Below are positions 1 through 12,336 of a DNA stretch of 64,000 nt, one piece after another. The stretch's first letter is position 1. The number at the start of each line of letters is the position of its first letter. The position numbers and the translations under genes were made by a program. The DNA is from Paramecium pentaurelia (taxonomy: Eukaryota; Ciliophora; Oligohymenophorea; Peniculida; Parameciidae): positions 62,001 through 126,000 of the forward strand of contig CAJJDO010000067.1 of assembly GCA_905183005.1 (NCBI GenBank), written 5' to 3'. The notes below the pieces were generated by a model. That model was given only the letters and a program-made list of their open reading frames with translations. It ran no database searches and was not told where the DNA came from.

Positions 1-496
1 ACATTTAATTCAAACAAGTTTGCCAAACTTAATTTATTGCATTTTTTTCAGAAGTTATTGAAACTACTTATATGTGTAATTCATGATTGTTATTTTATTA
101 CTTTTAATTTTCTTCTTTTAATTTTTTAATCTTTTATTTTTGACTATTGCTTTTATTAATTATCTAATTTAATTCTAATTCAAGTTTTGTATTTTTATCC
201 TAAAATACTATAATTTATTTTTCTTATTCATTTTTTATGTTTTCAATTTCCTTAAACTCTTTATAAAGGTAATTAGCGTCATAAACCTTAAAGTATATTA
301 AATCCTTCATCTAATTATTTTAAGTTTCAGAATTTGATGATTTATATTATGTTTCAGAAATATCAATAAGAATCATGTTTTCATAATGTATTTAATTTGT
401 TTTTTTTAGCAATTCATTTTTGACATTTTAGAGTTCACAATCAATATGAATAATTTCTTTATTAGGCATCTCGCAAATGATTTTACAATTTGACAT
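1..496 (-). CDS. Ubiquitin-like/coiled-coil/alpha-kinase-like family member, 5' part only
   Basis: The ATG is at 496-494 and the frame stays open to the window edge (165 codons), so only the N-terminus is visible. It is nearly identical to the first 165 residues of the gene at 17574-19977: about 80 residues that look like a small beta-grasp (ubiquitin-like) module, then the start of a Q/N/K-rich coiled coil. The whole segment with its upstream DNA is the left arm of the large inverted repeat. The kinase-like C-terminus expected from the family would lie outside the window. It may be a full gene or a truncated copy; this cannot be told here. Confidence 0.7.
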
Positions 497-1129
497 TAAA
501 TATTATTAATAGAATTTAGAATTTTTTTTAATGATAAAAATAAGAAACTATAGGAATCTAAATAAAAAATATCAAATTTCTGAACAAAAATAATAAAACC
601 ATCTTTAGAATTGGATAAATCAAATTTTGAATTTTTAAGAAAAAATAAAAATGAAATGATATATATAAAGTTATAGGATAAAAATTAATTGATTAATTAC
701 TTCAAATTAGTTCAGGTTACTTAACAATAACTAAAAGCTTCTGTCTTACAAAGTATCTCAATTGTTTTTATTATAATTGTTTTTGAAAGTAATTCCAAAC
801 AAATCTTTTGGAATAATAATAATAATAATAATAATAAATAGATAATTTAAATATTAATAATATTTATCTAAATTTATATAATATTTTAGGTTTATAAACA
901 AATAATGATTTAATTGTTTGATTTACTTAATAAATATCAATATTGATAATAAAGTAATCAAAGTTTTCTTCAATTATCTATTAGATTAGTTATTGTCTTA
1001 TTTGAATTACCTAACTAAGCTGTTTGGATTATTGTTTTATATTTCACTATATATATTTATTATATTGACAAGTTTACTAGAACTGGTTAACTTCCAATTT
1101 AAATCTAAATGTATATATTTTTTGACTTG
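1..1129. repeat. Large inverted repeat, left arm
   Basis: Reverse complement of 16934-18069, about 1.13 kb, with scattered substitutions, a shorter AAT run and about 65 nt missing just upstream of the ATG. It carries the 5' end of one family gene and its upstream region. The repeat reaches position 1, so it probably continues outside the window. The arms are about 15.8 kb apart. Confidence 0.9.
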
Positions 1130-1926
1130 ATTATAACTACTCAAAATATGAATTAAAGCATTCAGTTAGAGAGTTTAAGATTTTTCTCTTAATATCTAAT
1201 TACAACAACATATCAATCACAGGTTATTTAGAAAAATGAAATATTTTTACTACATAACAATATCATTAAAATTATAAACACTATTTTTTAGAAATAATAA
1301 AAAATAATGTTATTAAATGAAATCTTCAAAATCAAATACAATAAATATTTAATATGTAATGAACAAATTAAATTAATCAATATAAGGATTTTAAAGTAGA
1401 CTAATTTTAAATCAGAGTTTAAAGGTTAATTAATGTTCTTATTTATTAATTTGAAATTATTTTAATAGATCAAATATTCATAGAAATGGATGAATTCACA
1501 ATGTTCTTTTATTATTTGGATTTAAGCAATCTATAAAAAGATAAAAAGCGATAATGAATTAAAAAAATAATAGTTCATAATTTTAGATGTTTAATTGGAG
1601 AATTTGAAAAAAAATATAATTTTAATCAAAATTCAAATAAAACAATAAATTTGAATATTATTTTACATTATTATAAATTATAAGGTATAGAATCAATTTT
1701 TATAAAATGATAATAGATTAATAATTTTTAAAGTATTCATACTATTAGCAAATAGATTTAAAAATAAGTAATCAATAAAAGATATAATGTCCTTTTTGTG
1801 AATAAAATTTATATCTTTTAGATATGCTTGTTAATGCAAAAAACCTATTTAACATTTTTAATTGTGGAATATTTATAATGTAATGTGTAAATGTTTCTAT
1901 AAAAATCATGATATTTTATATTATAT
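497..1926. other. Non-genic or degraded stretch
   Basis: The first 630 nt belong to the inverted repeat and include an (AAT)n run near 812-840. From 1130 to 1926 the plus strand has several short TGA-free stretches of coding-like composition (for example 1490-1550 and 1565-1705), but no model joins them with normal introns. I see no supportable gene; it could be a decayed one. Confidence 0.4.
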
Positions 1927-3151
1927 TCAAAACTATAATTACTATTTTGCCAAAAAAGGAAAATCTTAAAATAATTCTTATGCTAAAGGGATATTTGGAA
2001 TTTCAGATTATTTCAATTAACTTTCCAAAACATAATCAAAATTTCTTGTATCCTTTTCAGTTGTCAATAAAGGTTCAAAAGGTGGCTTTAGTTTCTTTTT
2101 ATATATTAAATCAAAATCTATTTCTTCAAAAAATTCATGCTATTTGATTTATGTAAAATTTAATCTTTCTTCTGGATGGTATTATAATAATCCTTTAATT
2201 AAAGATTATGCTGATTAACTCGCATTTGGTGGAAACTTAAACTCACCTGTTTGGATCTTTATATATAAATTTTTTTTATTTTCATCTTAAAATGGAGGAT
2301 GACCGAAAAGCATTTCAAAAATAATACAACCTAGTGTCCAAAAATCAACTGATGAATTATGTCCCTTCTCTTATTCTTAAATTAAATTTTACCCTCAATC
2401 ATTTCAGGAGCCAAATATTCAGCAGTACCACAAAATGAATAATTTAATTCGCTATTATCTTTTGCTAGTCCCATATCAGCCAATTTTATGTAACCATCTT
2501 TACATAGTAGAACATTTTCAGGTTTTAAGTCTCTATAAGCAACTCCAACTGTTTCATGCAAAAATTCAAGGGCCAAAACTATTTAAGATGCAAAAAATGC
2601 AGTCGTTTTTTAATCAAACTTTTTACGTTTGTTCAAATGATAAAACAATTCTCCTCCTTATACAAATTCCATTACCATATTGATAAATAAAGGCTCTTAA
2701 TAAACAAAGTACATTTTTATGATAAAAGGATGATCATATTTTTGCAAAATGAATCTTTCATCTTTTCTTATAAATGAATATAATTTTACAAAGTAAATTT
2801 TCTAACTATTATTTCTTTAATATTAACTTTTTCTTAATCTGTTTCATAGCATATAACTTATCCTTAATTTTGACTAAATATACTTTTCCAAATGAACCCC
2901 TTCCTAATAACTAATTCTCACTTTATATATACTTTAATTGGCCAAACATCATTTTGTGTTATATTGAATGTATTTTATACTTCGAAATCTCCTAATTTCT
3001 TTTTTACATCATCTAATTATTATTTCAATTTTTGAATTAATTCTTCTGTAATTTCAATTGGTTCATCCAAACTCTAATTAGACAAAGCCACACTTGATTT
3101 CATTTGATTCTTTTCACCTTTTTTACAACATTATTCTAAAATTTATCCCAT
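1927..3151 (-). CDS. AGC-family Ser/Thr protein kinase
   Basis: A 385-residue kinase after removal of three introns (2911-2932, 2806-2827, 2370-2392; total length then divides by three). Visible: Gly loop LGRGSFGKVYLV, ATP lysine in YAMKQ, catalytic YRDLKPEN, activation segment SFCGTAEYLAPEM, DFWTLG in the C-lobe, and an AGC tail with KPPFEP and the Phe-rich hydrophobic motif LFQDFPF. The magnesium motif is DMG rather than DFG, and the usual activation-loop Thr is Ser. The N-terminus starts MGQILEQCC, so membrane attachment by acylation is possible. There is no cyclic-nucleotide domain, so it resembles a PKA/PKB-type catalytic subunit rather than PKG. The second intron starts GTT and is the least certain splice. 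Confidence 0.9.
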
Positions 3152-3669
3152 GTTCTTTATTTTATTTAACTTTAATAATATATTTATAGTAACTTCTATA
3201 AATCTCCTAAATACTTAGAGATTTAAAATAAGTCTTATATTGTATGAATATTAGAGTCTTTATTAATTTTAATATTGTTATACAAGAAATAACACATAAA
3301 TAATATAAGTCTTTTGAAATAATATTTAAATTATCCCATTTCTATTTATTATTACAAATTAATATTTTATAAGTGTAATTAGTTTCATTAAATAATTTTA
3401 GTACAATAGTAAGGGAGAGATTTTATAGTGTGATAATTTGGCAATTAATCTTGCTATCAAAAGAAAAAATTGCTTTATAATTAGAAACAATTCATTTGAT
3501 AGAATGTGATTTGGATCAATTTATACTAAAAAAAAATTATCTATTAGAAAAATATAAGATGAGAATCAAAACAACTTTAAAATTACTAATATTCAAATTA
3601 TTTGTTGTGTTAATGATGATATTATAAATAATTTTATTGATTAATAATAATTATTTAAATATAAGAGAT

Positions 3670-4621
3670 ATGAATGAAAACTAGCACAAATATATTTAGA
3701 TATTTAGAACCAATGAATCTAAGAATGATAATTCTATAATTAAATAGTTAAGAAAATCTATTGTAAAAAAATAACTCCCTCTTTTAACAGATGCTCAAAA
3801 TACTTAACCTTCCTCAAACATTTAAATAGCAACTTAAAGAAGCGAAATGTAAAGATCTGGTAAGATATTTGTGTAGAAGAAAAATAAATTAGAGAGCAAT
3901 AGAATTTAAAGAGAAAGAGAATGCTAGAGTATTTATTAAACAATTGTAAACTAAAAAGTTACCTAAAAATACACACTTATTGAACTATTTAAAAATTTTA
4001 TAGAAAATTTCACTCAAATAATCAATATCAAAAATGAGAAGTATGCTCTCAATATAATTTTGAAGCTTATATAAAGCATACCTAAAATCTAGGATGTTTT
4101 AGATATTCACAAAAGCAAATTTTAAGGAATTACAGCTGATTAAATGATAAAATAATTGATCCATCATTGGTTAGACCAATCAATATTTTAAGATTATAGA
4201 AAATTTAAGTTGGATCCAATTTATATAACTTCAGTTGATGAAATTAATAAAAAGTTTGAAGAAACCTTATTAAATCTCTATGATGAATAAATTAATTAAT
4301 TTTCAAATAGAATGATAAACTAAATATTTTCATTAAAGTAAAGATAGTTAAATTTATTATAGAGAAAAATAATTTTATATTGAAGGATAAGTGAAACTAT
4401 CAAATAGAGGAAACTAATAATTATATTAGAAAACATTATAGTTAATAGATCGCAAACCTAATTACAGAGCATTAACTTCTGATGTAGTTGAACGGTTATA
4501 GATTTAAGAAGAAAAACTAGGAAAATTTGATTTAATACAAAACAAAGAAAGAAGAAAGCAAATGAGTTTAAACCTATTTGTTTAAAAAATAAGAGCAAAC
4601 TCTAAATATATTGATTAGTGA
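3670..4621 (+). CDS. Conserved-looking hypothetical protein
   Basis: A 308-codon model with one 25-nt intron (4338-4362) that restores the frame between two clearly protein-like stretches. The product is basic and Q-rich at the N-terminus, then helical (ELFKNFIENF, KYALNIILKL). No family is recognised. The start is uncertain: the frame is open upstream, with in-frame ATGs at 3559 and 3244. Protein-like sequence in a competing frame around 3540-3665 suggests either a missed exon or decay at the 5' end. It diverges from the kinase at 1927-3151 across about 0.5 kb of otherwise featureless DNA. Confidence 0.6.
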
Positions 4622-5125
4622 TATTAGAATTTGATAATAGAAATCTTAAATAATGAATATATTTTATTGATATTTTTATAAGGATTTTTGAATATTACAA
4701 ATTTAAATAAAGAAAAAAAACAGATTTAAACATCGATAAGATTTACTAATTTTAAACTAAATGGCAATATTGATCATTTCATATTTTCCAAAATATTCTT
4801 ATGCTATACTATTTATTTTTTCTCTTAATTTAAACATTGATTAGATAAATGTTTATTAATATAAATAAATTTATTGTTGTTTATATAAATAAGGCTGAAT
4901 AAATCTATTGCTCTAAAATTTATAAATTGTTGTTTCTTAAATTGTATCATTGTTTACTAATAATTCATACATATCGGGATATTCTTTGATTGAATTATCT
5001 TAACAAAAATTCACAAAAGTTATTTTTGTATCTTAACGCTTTAAATGAAGAATTATTGACAAGGATCTTTTTATCTGCCCTTATGTGAAATAGATACACT
5101 TATTTTTTAATATTCTTTATATTTA
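4622..5125. other. Intergenic region
   Basis: About 500 nt between the 3' ends of two convergent genes. It is A+T rich. I see no gene, RNA or repeat in it. Confidence 0.5.
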
Positions 5126-6086
5126 TCAGAAAACAATGGCGGCTAAGACTAAACTGGCTGCTAGTATAGCTCCATTCTTGGTTGCAGCAGCTGGAGCTGC
5201 TGGAGTTGCTGGAGTTGCTGGGGGAGGAGTGGTTGTGCTGGCAGCTGCTTCAGCATAATGTAAACGGAAGTTCACTAAAATAAAATCTTTTTTTACATCT
5301 CTCTGATTCTTCTTCCTCTTCTGATTCCTCCTCTGATGATGATTAAGCATCTGATTCTTCCTCTTCTTCTGATTCTTCTTCAGATGATGATTATGCATCT
5401 GATTCTTCCTCTTCTTCTGATTCTTCTTCAGATGATGATTAAGCATCTGATTCTTCTTCCTCTTCTTCTGATTCTTCTTCTGATGATGATTATGCATCTG
5501 ATTCTTCTTCTTCTTCTGATTCTTCTTCTGATGATGATTAAGCTTCTGATTCTTCTTCCTCTTCTGATTCTTCTTCTGATGATGATTAAGCATCTGATTC
5601 TTCTTCTTCTTCTGATTCTTCTTCAGATGATGATTAAGCATCGGATTCCTCTTCCTCTTCTGATTCCTCCTCAGATGATGATTAAGCGTCAGATTCTTCT
5701 TCCTCTTCTTCTTCTTCTTCTGATGATGATTAAGCGTCAGATTCCTCTTCCTCTTCTGATTCTTCTTCAGATGATGATTATGCATCTGATTCTTCCTCTT
5801 CTTCTGATTCCTCCTCAGATGATGATTAAGCCAAAAGTTCTGAGCTTTCTTCTGATTCTTCCTCTGATGATGATTAAGCATCACTACTGCTTGATTAAGG
5901 ATGTTTGGAGATATGCTTGTTACTTGTGGCAGCTAAAAGTATATTATTTCAGTTGAGTCAGGAGATATGAATTTGTGAATAAATAAATAATATATGGGGG
6001 TTAGTGTGAATATAAATGTGTAGTTTACCTTGTGCGCTAAAAGCAAGCATGGAGATGAGCAATAATGCAAGAAGTGTTTTGGACAT
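5126..6086 (-). CDS. Secreted acidic repeat protein with GPI-type C-terminus
   Basis: A 280-residue product with two introns: 5933-6028 (96 nt, far longer than any other here) and 5275-5296 (22 nt). Exon 1 encodes a signal peptide (MSKTLLALLLISMLAF). The middle is about eleven tandem units close to SSSEEESEEEEESDAQ. After the second intron comes a Pro/Ala/Thr stalk and a hydrophobic tail (NGAILAASLVLAAIVF) of the kind exchanged for a GPI anchor. I infer a surface or secretory-granule protein that may bind calcium through its acidic repeats. Ordinary-code readings of the same DNA give long lysine-rich or leucine-rich frames; these are artefacts of the repeat. Confidence 0.8.
5297..5885. repeat. 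Tandem coding repeat, units of about 48-60 bp
   Basis: Imperfect tandem units rich in TCT/GAT/TTC. On the minus strand they encode the Ser/Glu repeats of the GPI-type protein. On the plus strand they are also open and read as Ser/Asp repeats (SDSSSSSDSSSDDDQA). The minus strand is chosen because only it joins a signal peptide and a GPI-type tail. Confidence 0.9.
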
Positions 6087-6671
6087 CTTCGTTAACTTTT
6101 ATTATTATTTAAATAAAAATTCAAATCCAAATTTGCTTTAAACTCTAATAATGCGTAATTATCATTTCTCAAATCTTTTTTGATTCTCTAGTAAAATTAA
6201 AATAAAATATTTATTTAAAGTTAATTCTCTTATTATTGTTAGATTAAGTAACAATTTATTGAAAGAAACTTATATATTGTAAAATTTTGATTATCGCCGT
6301 TAGACTTAAATTTTTCAGTTTATTTTATATTCTTTTAATGAAGAAAATGTATAATTTAGGTTAGAGATATGGAAGTCAATTATTAAATTAAAATATTTAA
6401 AAATAAATTATAATTAGATAATTCAAACTAAAAAGCATACAAGAGCTTTCAATTAAGGAGTAATTAGAGTTTCTCTAACCTCTGTTAAGTATATTTTTGT
6501 AAATTAAGATGCATTGAGTTTAATATACTTTCATTTTAATTGGATGCAAGGATAAATCATTTGATTTTCAAATAATTATTTCTGGAATAGCTGATTGTCA
6601 ATTACATAAAATTATATAATTATTTTTTTAGTAAATCTTCATTATTAATAATTTAGAACATAATTATTGTA

Positions 6672-7728
6672 TAATAGTTAAATCTAATTAAGCAAAATGA
6701 CAAGAATGAGTTTATAAATAAAATCAAATTTAACAAATAAAAATATTATTTCTGCACCTTTAAAAGAATATAATACTACTTTTTAGATCATGAGAAATTA
6801 GCCAATTTTCAGGTTGATTATTTATTAAATATAACATTTAATAAATCCATTAATTAAAAACAAAGTTATTGTTTGAGTTAATGCTTTGAATATTCTATCC
6901 TATTTATTATCATCTTATTTAATTTTAAAATAATAACCTATCTTTTTGGATTTTGATTTCTTTATTCTTAACTTTTTTAAGTTGCTTTATAATAGTTAAA
7001 TGATTTATTTTTAATTTTAATATAATTAATATATAAAATTTAAACATAAGTTCATTAATTTTAGAAAAAAACCATTTAAACTTAAATTATCATAAAATTT
7101 TTAAGCAAAATATGTTTTTTTAGGTCAATTAATGTTGAAACATTTAAACTTTTCTAAAAGTTTGGAAAGTGAAATATTCCATTCAACTTACAACTTGAAT
7201 AATTTAGGGAATAACAATATTTTCTAGTTTTCAATTGATTCATCTATTTACAATTTTATAATTTTACTTGCCAACAGTACTTCCAAATCAAAAATATGTA
7301 AAATAATTTATTTTCCATATTTCTATTTTTATTAGAATCACACTTTCTTACTTAATTTAAAATTTATAATAAAAGATTCTTTTTATAACTGTTTGTAAAA
7401 ATTGTGAAACATTACAGAAGTTTTTAAGTTAAATGTTGTAATCATAAAAAATACTTTTCTAAATCATTTACATTATGATTCATAAACATTTTTAAGATTA
7501 TTACCTCTAAACATGGTGATTTCTTTATTACATAAAATAATTAAAAATACTGGCTTCATTTTTTCCCTTTAAATTCTTCAATTTTAGTGTTTAATAATTA
7601 AAATAATTTTTTAATATTGAAAAAAACCCTTTTTTCTTTCCTTTTATGAGTTAAAATTCTAAAACCTATTTCAAAACTCAAATTCAAAAGATAATTGCTG
7701 ATTTTTTATGAAGGAAATTATTCTTGCT
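6672..7728. repeat. Exact direct repeat next to an N, copy 1
   Basis: 1057 bp ending directly at the single N at 7729. The sequence after the N (7730-8786) appears to be the same, base for base. Probably two overlapping contig ends that were scaffolded without merging. Confidence 0.95.
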
Positions 7729-7729
7729 N

Positions 7730-8786
7730 TAATAGTTAAATCTAATTAAGCAAAATGACAAGAATGAGTTTATAAATAAAATCAAATTTAACAAATAAAA
7801 ATATTATTTCTGCACCTTTAAAAGAATATAATACTACTTTTTAGATCATGAGAAATTAGCCAATTTTCAGGTTGATTATTTATTAAATATAACATTTAAT
7901 AAATCCATTAATTAAAAACAAAGTTATTGTTTGAGTTAATGCTTTGAATATTCTATCCTATTTATTATCATCTTATTTAATTTTAAAATAATAACCTATC
8001 TTTTTGGATTTTGATTTCTTTATTCTTAACTTTTTTAAGTTGCTTTATAATAGTTAAATGATTTATTTTTAATTTTAATATAATTAATATATAAAATTTA
8101 AACATAAGTTCATTAATTTTAGAAAAAAACCATTTAAACTTAAATTATCATAAAATTTTTAAGCAAAATATGTTTTTTTAGGTCAATTAATGTTGAAACA
8201 TTTAAACTTTTCTAAAAGTTTGGAAAGTGAAATATTCCATTCAACTTACAACTTGAATAATTTAGGGAATAACAATATTTTCTAGTTTTCAATTGATTCA
8301 TCTATTTACAATTTTATAATTTTACTTGCCAACAGTACTTCCAAATCAAAAATATGTAAAATAATTTATTTTCCATATTTCTATTTTTATTAGAATCACA
8401 CTTTCTTACTTAATTTAAAATTTATAATAAAAGATTCTTTTTATAACTGTTTGTAAAAATTGTGAAACATTACAGAAGTTTTTAAGTTAAATGTTGTAAT
8501 CATAAAAAATACTTTTCTAAATCATTTACATTATGATTCATAAACATTTTTAAGATTATTACCTCTAAACATGGTGATTTCTTTATTACATAAAATAATT
8601 AAAAATACTGGCTTCATTTTTTCCCTTTAAATTCTTCAATTTTAGTGTTTAATAATTAAAATAATTTTTTAATATTGAAAAAAACCCTTTTTTCTTTCCT
8701 TTTATGAGTTAAAATTCTAAAACCTATTTCAAAACTCAAATTCAAAAGATAATTGCTGATTTTTTATGAAGGAAATTATTCTTGCT
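7730..8786. repeat. Exact direct repeat next to an N, copy 2
   Basis: Second copy of 6672-7728, beginning right after the N at 7729. Likely an assembly artefact rather than a real duplication. Confidence 0.95.
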
Positions 8787-8924
8787 ATAAGTTGATAAGG
8801 AAAAAGAGAGCCATTTAATCAAAAAGAATAGAATCATATGATAAAATAATTTAGGTTATTGAAAAATGTACAAATTTGAATTAAAATTATTTATAATATA
8901 AAATACAAGGAAAATCTTCAAAAA

Positions 8925-8963
8925 TTTTTAATTAACCATTAATTAAAAGTGGTTAATTAAAAA
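8925..8963. repeat. Small perfect palindrome
   Basis: A 14-bp inverted repeat (TTTTTAATTAACCA) with an 11-nt A+T loop. It lies about 0.4 kb past the 3' end of the gene at 9348-11994. It could form a hairpin; no function is evident. Confidence 0.5.
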
Positions 8964-9347
8964 TATCTTGATAAATTATAGATTATAGTTTGAATTGAAA
9001 TAACTATAAATATAATTTTTTTATAGAAATTGAAATCTAATTATTTGTTCAAAATAATTAGAGGAACACAAGCTTAAGGTCATAGTTAAAAAAAGGATAA
9101 GAAATTAGTAATTATTAGGATAATAAATAACAACATTTAAAACAAAATATTATTATTTTATATATAACAATAATTGAAGTTGATTAATATTTATCTAAAG
9201 GTTCATTCCTTTGAATAACCAAAATTGTATTAGACAATAAAAATAAATAAATTATAATTATTTAAAATGAATTAATATTTAATTATAAACAAGAATAATT
9301 TATTATGTAATTTAATGATATTTTGAATATTTTATACATTTATTATC

Positions 9348-11994
9348 TCATTTAAATCCTTCCTTAGCAATTTATTCTAAAATTTCATTCCAATGTTATT
9401 AAATCAAATTTTTAGGTTAATTATTTATGGCTTCTAAAAATTATCCAATTTCAGTTGATCCTTAATCTAGAGTTGAGAATAATCCTTTATAAGTAGTACT
9501 TACTATCATATCATGAACTTTTTTTCCACAAATTTAAAGATGAGTGATAATATAATTTTCCTTTGAAAATGCATAGACGAATTTAGAAAATGCATTGAAA
9601 TATGAATCTATTTCACTAATTTTAGGATTAAATGTTCCACCGTTAATCTTTTTAAATTCTCCTTCTTCAACCATTTCACAATAATAATATTCTTCTTTAT
9701 CTATAATAATTATAAATTTAATATTTACCTTTAGACTTTAAAATAAACTATCTAGCAATTTAATAATCTCCTTCTTTTAATTTTTATGATTTTAATGTTT
9801 TATTAAATTATTCCATTAATAATTAACATAAGAAATTATTTTTAGACATTTCAATTGCTTCATCTATATTAGTAAATGGATCATTTTAAGAAATTAAATC
9901 TTTTCTTAAAAAGTATTTTCCTTTAAATTCATTTTAATCTGCCTCTTTTACAATACTTAAATAACCCTTAAAAAATGTAGAATCAGCATTTGGTTAAATA
10001 CTTCTATTTAATTTGACATTACCCTTTCGATTCTTATTTAAACATTGTTCAAATAAAAAATATTTATTGTTTTTCAAAAGTTCTTTTGCTTTATTAAATT
10101 CAAAAGTAATCTCAAACATTTCATAATCTTTCAAATCAAACTAAGCATTCTAATCTTTTTCAATTTAGTAAATTTTATTAGGGGATTACATTAATTTATC
10201 CATTAAACCAATAACTTTATCATAATATTTATCATCTTGCATTTGCTTTGATAATTTCTTTAAAATATGATCTTTGATCTCTAATTTTTAATTACTTTAT
10301 TCTATCTCAGACTTCATTCCTTAAATTATTACATCCATTTATTATTTAAATAATTGATTAGCAGCTTAATCATTTCTAATTTATTCATCTTTTTATTTTA
10401 AAGAAGTTTAAAGTTAATTTAATTTAATTTCTAAATTACTTATCTCTCCATCTTTTGTTGTTATCTATGTTTTAAACTATCTAATTTTTTCTTAATTTTC
10501 TTAATTTAATTTATTTTGATCATTAATATCTTTTTCCAATTTAATGATTTAATTTTTAAGTCTTGATATTTCATTTTAATTAACTTATCCTCCATTTTCT
10601 TTTATTTCTATTTCTTCTTTTAATCTTTATAATTAATTTTTTAACTCTAAACATTCTCTATCAATTGATTCTTTTTATTATTATAAGCTTTTATATTCAT
10701 TTTTATATTTATCAGATTCTAATCCTTTTTTCCTAATTTCTTCTTTCTATTATTCAATTTATTCATTCAATTAATCTATATTTTAATTTAAATTGAATAT
10801 TTGTTAAGTCTAATCAACAATTTTAGCCTCAAAATTTTATATATGATTTTGTAACTACTAGTTATCATACTCCAATTATTAAATGGTTAATGTTAATTAT
10901 TTAATTTAACTTTATAATTTTTTATTTTCTATTTCTTTATTTGAAAGAGTAGAAGTTGCACCTTAAACTTCCATATGTGTATTCCTATAATTCATTTCCA
11001 ATTCATTATTTTTATCTTTTAGTTGTTTTATATCTCTTTCATATTTTCTAATTTTCTCATTTAATTATGTAATAGTATTTTCAGATTAAGTTTAACTCTC
11101 ATTAGCTTTATCTTTTTCTGATTTTAACAATTTTTTTTATTTATCTGTATCTTATTTTTAAATTTATAATTAATCTTATAAATCTTATATCTACTGTTAT
11201 AAATTTGCTATATTCATACCATAATCATTATTTGTTTATTAAATGGCCAATTAATACTAATATATCTACTATATCTTTTATTCCATTTAAGCATTTAATT
11301 AACCATACCAAGTTTGCCATTGTTAATCTAAATTAGTTTTGTCTTAATTTATTTTATTTATTTCATTATTTAAATCTTCATTCTTTTTTTATAATTTATC
11401 ATTGTTTGTCATTTATGTTTAAATATCATCCTATAATTATCTAATGTTCTCATCTTGAGCATTACATTTATTAGTTATCTGATTTAATTACAATTCAAGC
11501 CTATTATGTTTATCTTAAATTTCTTATATTTCTTAATCTTTTTCAGCTTTCATCTTTTCAATTTCTGCTTGTTTTGTTCTTAGAATATCAGCACTTTAAC
11601 TTTTATTTGTTTCACATAATTATTATATTTCTATTTTATGCGACTTTTCTTTTTCTTTCATTTCTTCCACTAGTTTTTATAATTTCTATTAAGTCTCTAA
11701 TAATTCTTCATAATTTGTTTCATTAATCTTTATCAATTCTTTATACTCCCTATAAAGATATTGAGCATCTAAGACCTTGTAGGAAATTTAGCCCTACATT
11801 TAATTATTTTTTGTTTAATATAAAGCAGTCGATGCACTATATACTTTATCGTAATCATCAATAAGAATGATATTATCAAAAGGTATTTTGCTGTTTATTT
11901 GTCTATGCAATACATTTTTTACTTGTAAGACATCGCACTATAAATAATATTACTTTCCATCTTAAAAAGTACAAATTATTGACTTAGAAGCCAT
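9348..11994 (-). CDS. Ubiquitin-like/coiled-coil/alpha-kinase-like protein
   Basis: 872 residues with one 28-nt intron (9701-9728). Residues 1 to about 95 resemble a ubiquitin-like fold (strand-turn start IICTFQDGKQYY, then FDNIILID and a late YKVLDA). About 100-600 is Gln/Asn/Lys-rich coiled coil. The last 250 residues match the alpha-kinase (MHCK/eEF2K/TRPM) pattern: GKYFLRKDL, LLMEQFN, MVEEGEFKKINGG, FNAFSKFVY. The core motif reads HLQ near residue 809 with Asp ten residues later, where active enzymes have D-x-Q and Asp, and the C-terminal Cys/His zinc module is absent. A pseudokinase or scaffold is therefore likely. From mid coiled coil to the stop it is nearly identical to the gene at 17574-19977; the N-terminal half is not. 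Divergent from the small gene at 13359 once the duplication is collapsed. Confidence 0.85.
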
Positions 11995-12335
11995 TAATTA
12001 TTTTTTTTAATAGAAATAAAAAATTGTTATTGAGTTTAAAACAAATAAGTAATAGAATTAGAAATTGTTAATCAATATTCGCACAGAACTTATTTAATTT
12101 TGGGATTAGGATAATAACAATAGAATTTAAGTGACTAATGTAAAAATCTTATTTTTTAATATATTACAATAAATTTTATCAAATAAAATAATCAACATAG
12201 AAAAAGAATAAATTTAATCAATACTATATTTCATGAGATAAAATCATTATAGGATTAGAGAATTGGTACCATACAATGAGGAATCATTATTTCAATTTGA
12301 AATAATTTCAGAAACCTAAAAAAATGAGTTATTAA
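11211..12335. repeat. Exact direct repeat next to an N, copy 1
   Basis: 1125 bp ending at the N at 12336 and repeated as 12337-13461. It holds the 5' part of the family gene at 9348-11994 and its upstream region. Same signature as the repeat around 7729. Confidence 0.95.
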
Positions 12336-12336
12336 N

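Larger units (their letters stand above)
6087..9347. other. Long gene-poor stretch containing an exact duplication
   Basis: About 3.2 kb without a supportable gene, or about 2.2 kb if the duplicated part is counted once. It holds the duplicated segment 6672-7728 / 7730-8786 and a small palindrome at 8925-8963. A short frame starting at ATG 6697 reads protein-like for about 40 codons but leads nowhere. Confidence 0.5.

Noticed and set aside
812..840. AAT repeat as telomere or CRISPR-like array
   Set aside because: A simple trinucleotide run; no ciliate telomere repeat and no spacer structure.
3244..3669. N-terminal extension of the hypothetical gene at 3670
   Set aside because: The frame is open and has ATGs at 3244 and 3559, but the composition is mixed and a competing frame looks more protein-like at 3540-3665, so the shorter model was kept.
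5336..5956. Long Leu/Ile/Met-rich frame on the plus strand
   Set aside because: It is the third reading of the acidic tandem repeat; composition is set by the repeat, and the minus strand has the signal peptide, introns and GPI-type tail.
6697..6885. Possible small gene (MTRMSLQIKSNLT...)
   Set aside because: Only about 40 plausible codons, no continuation with a standard intron, and it lies in the duplicated gene-poor region.
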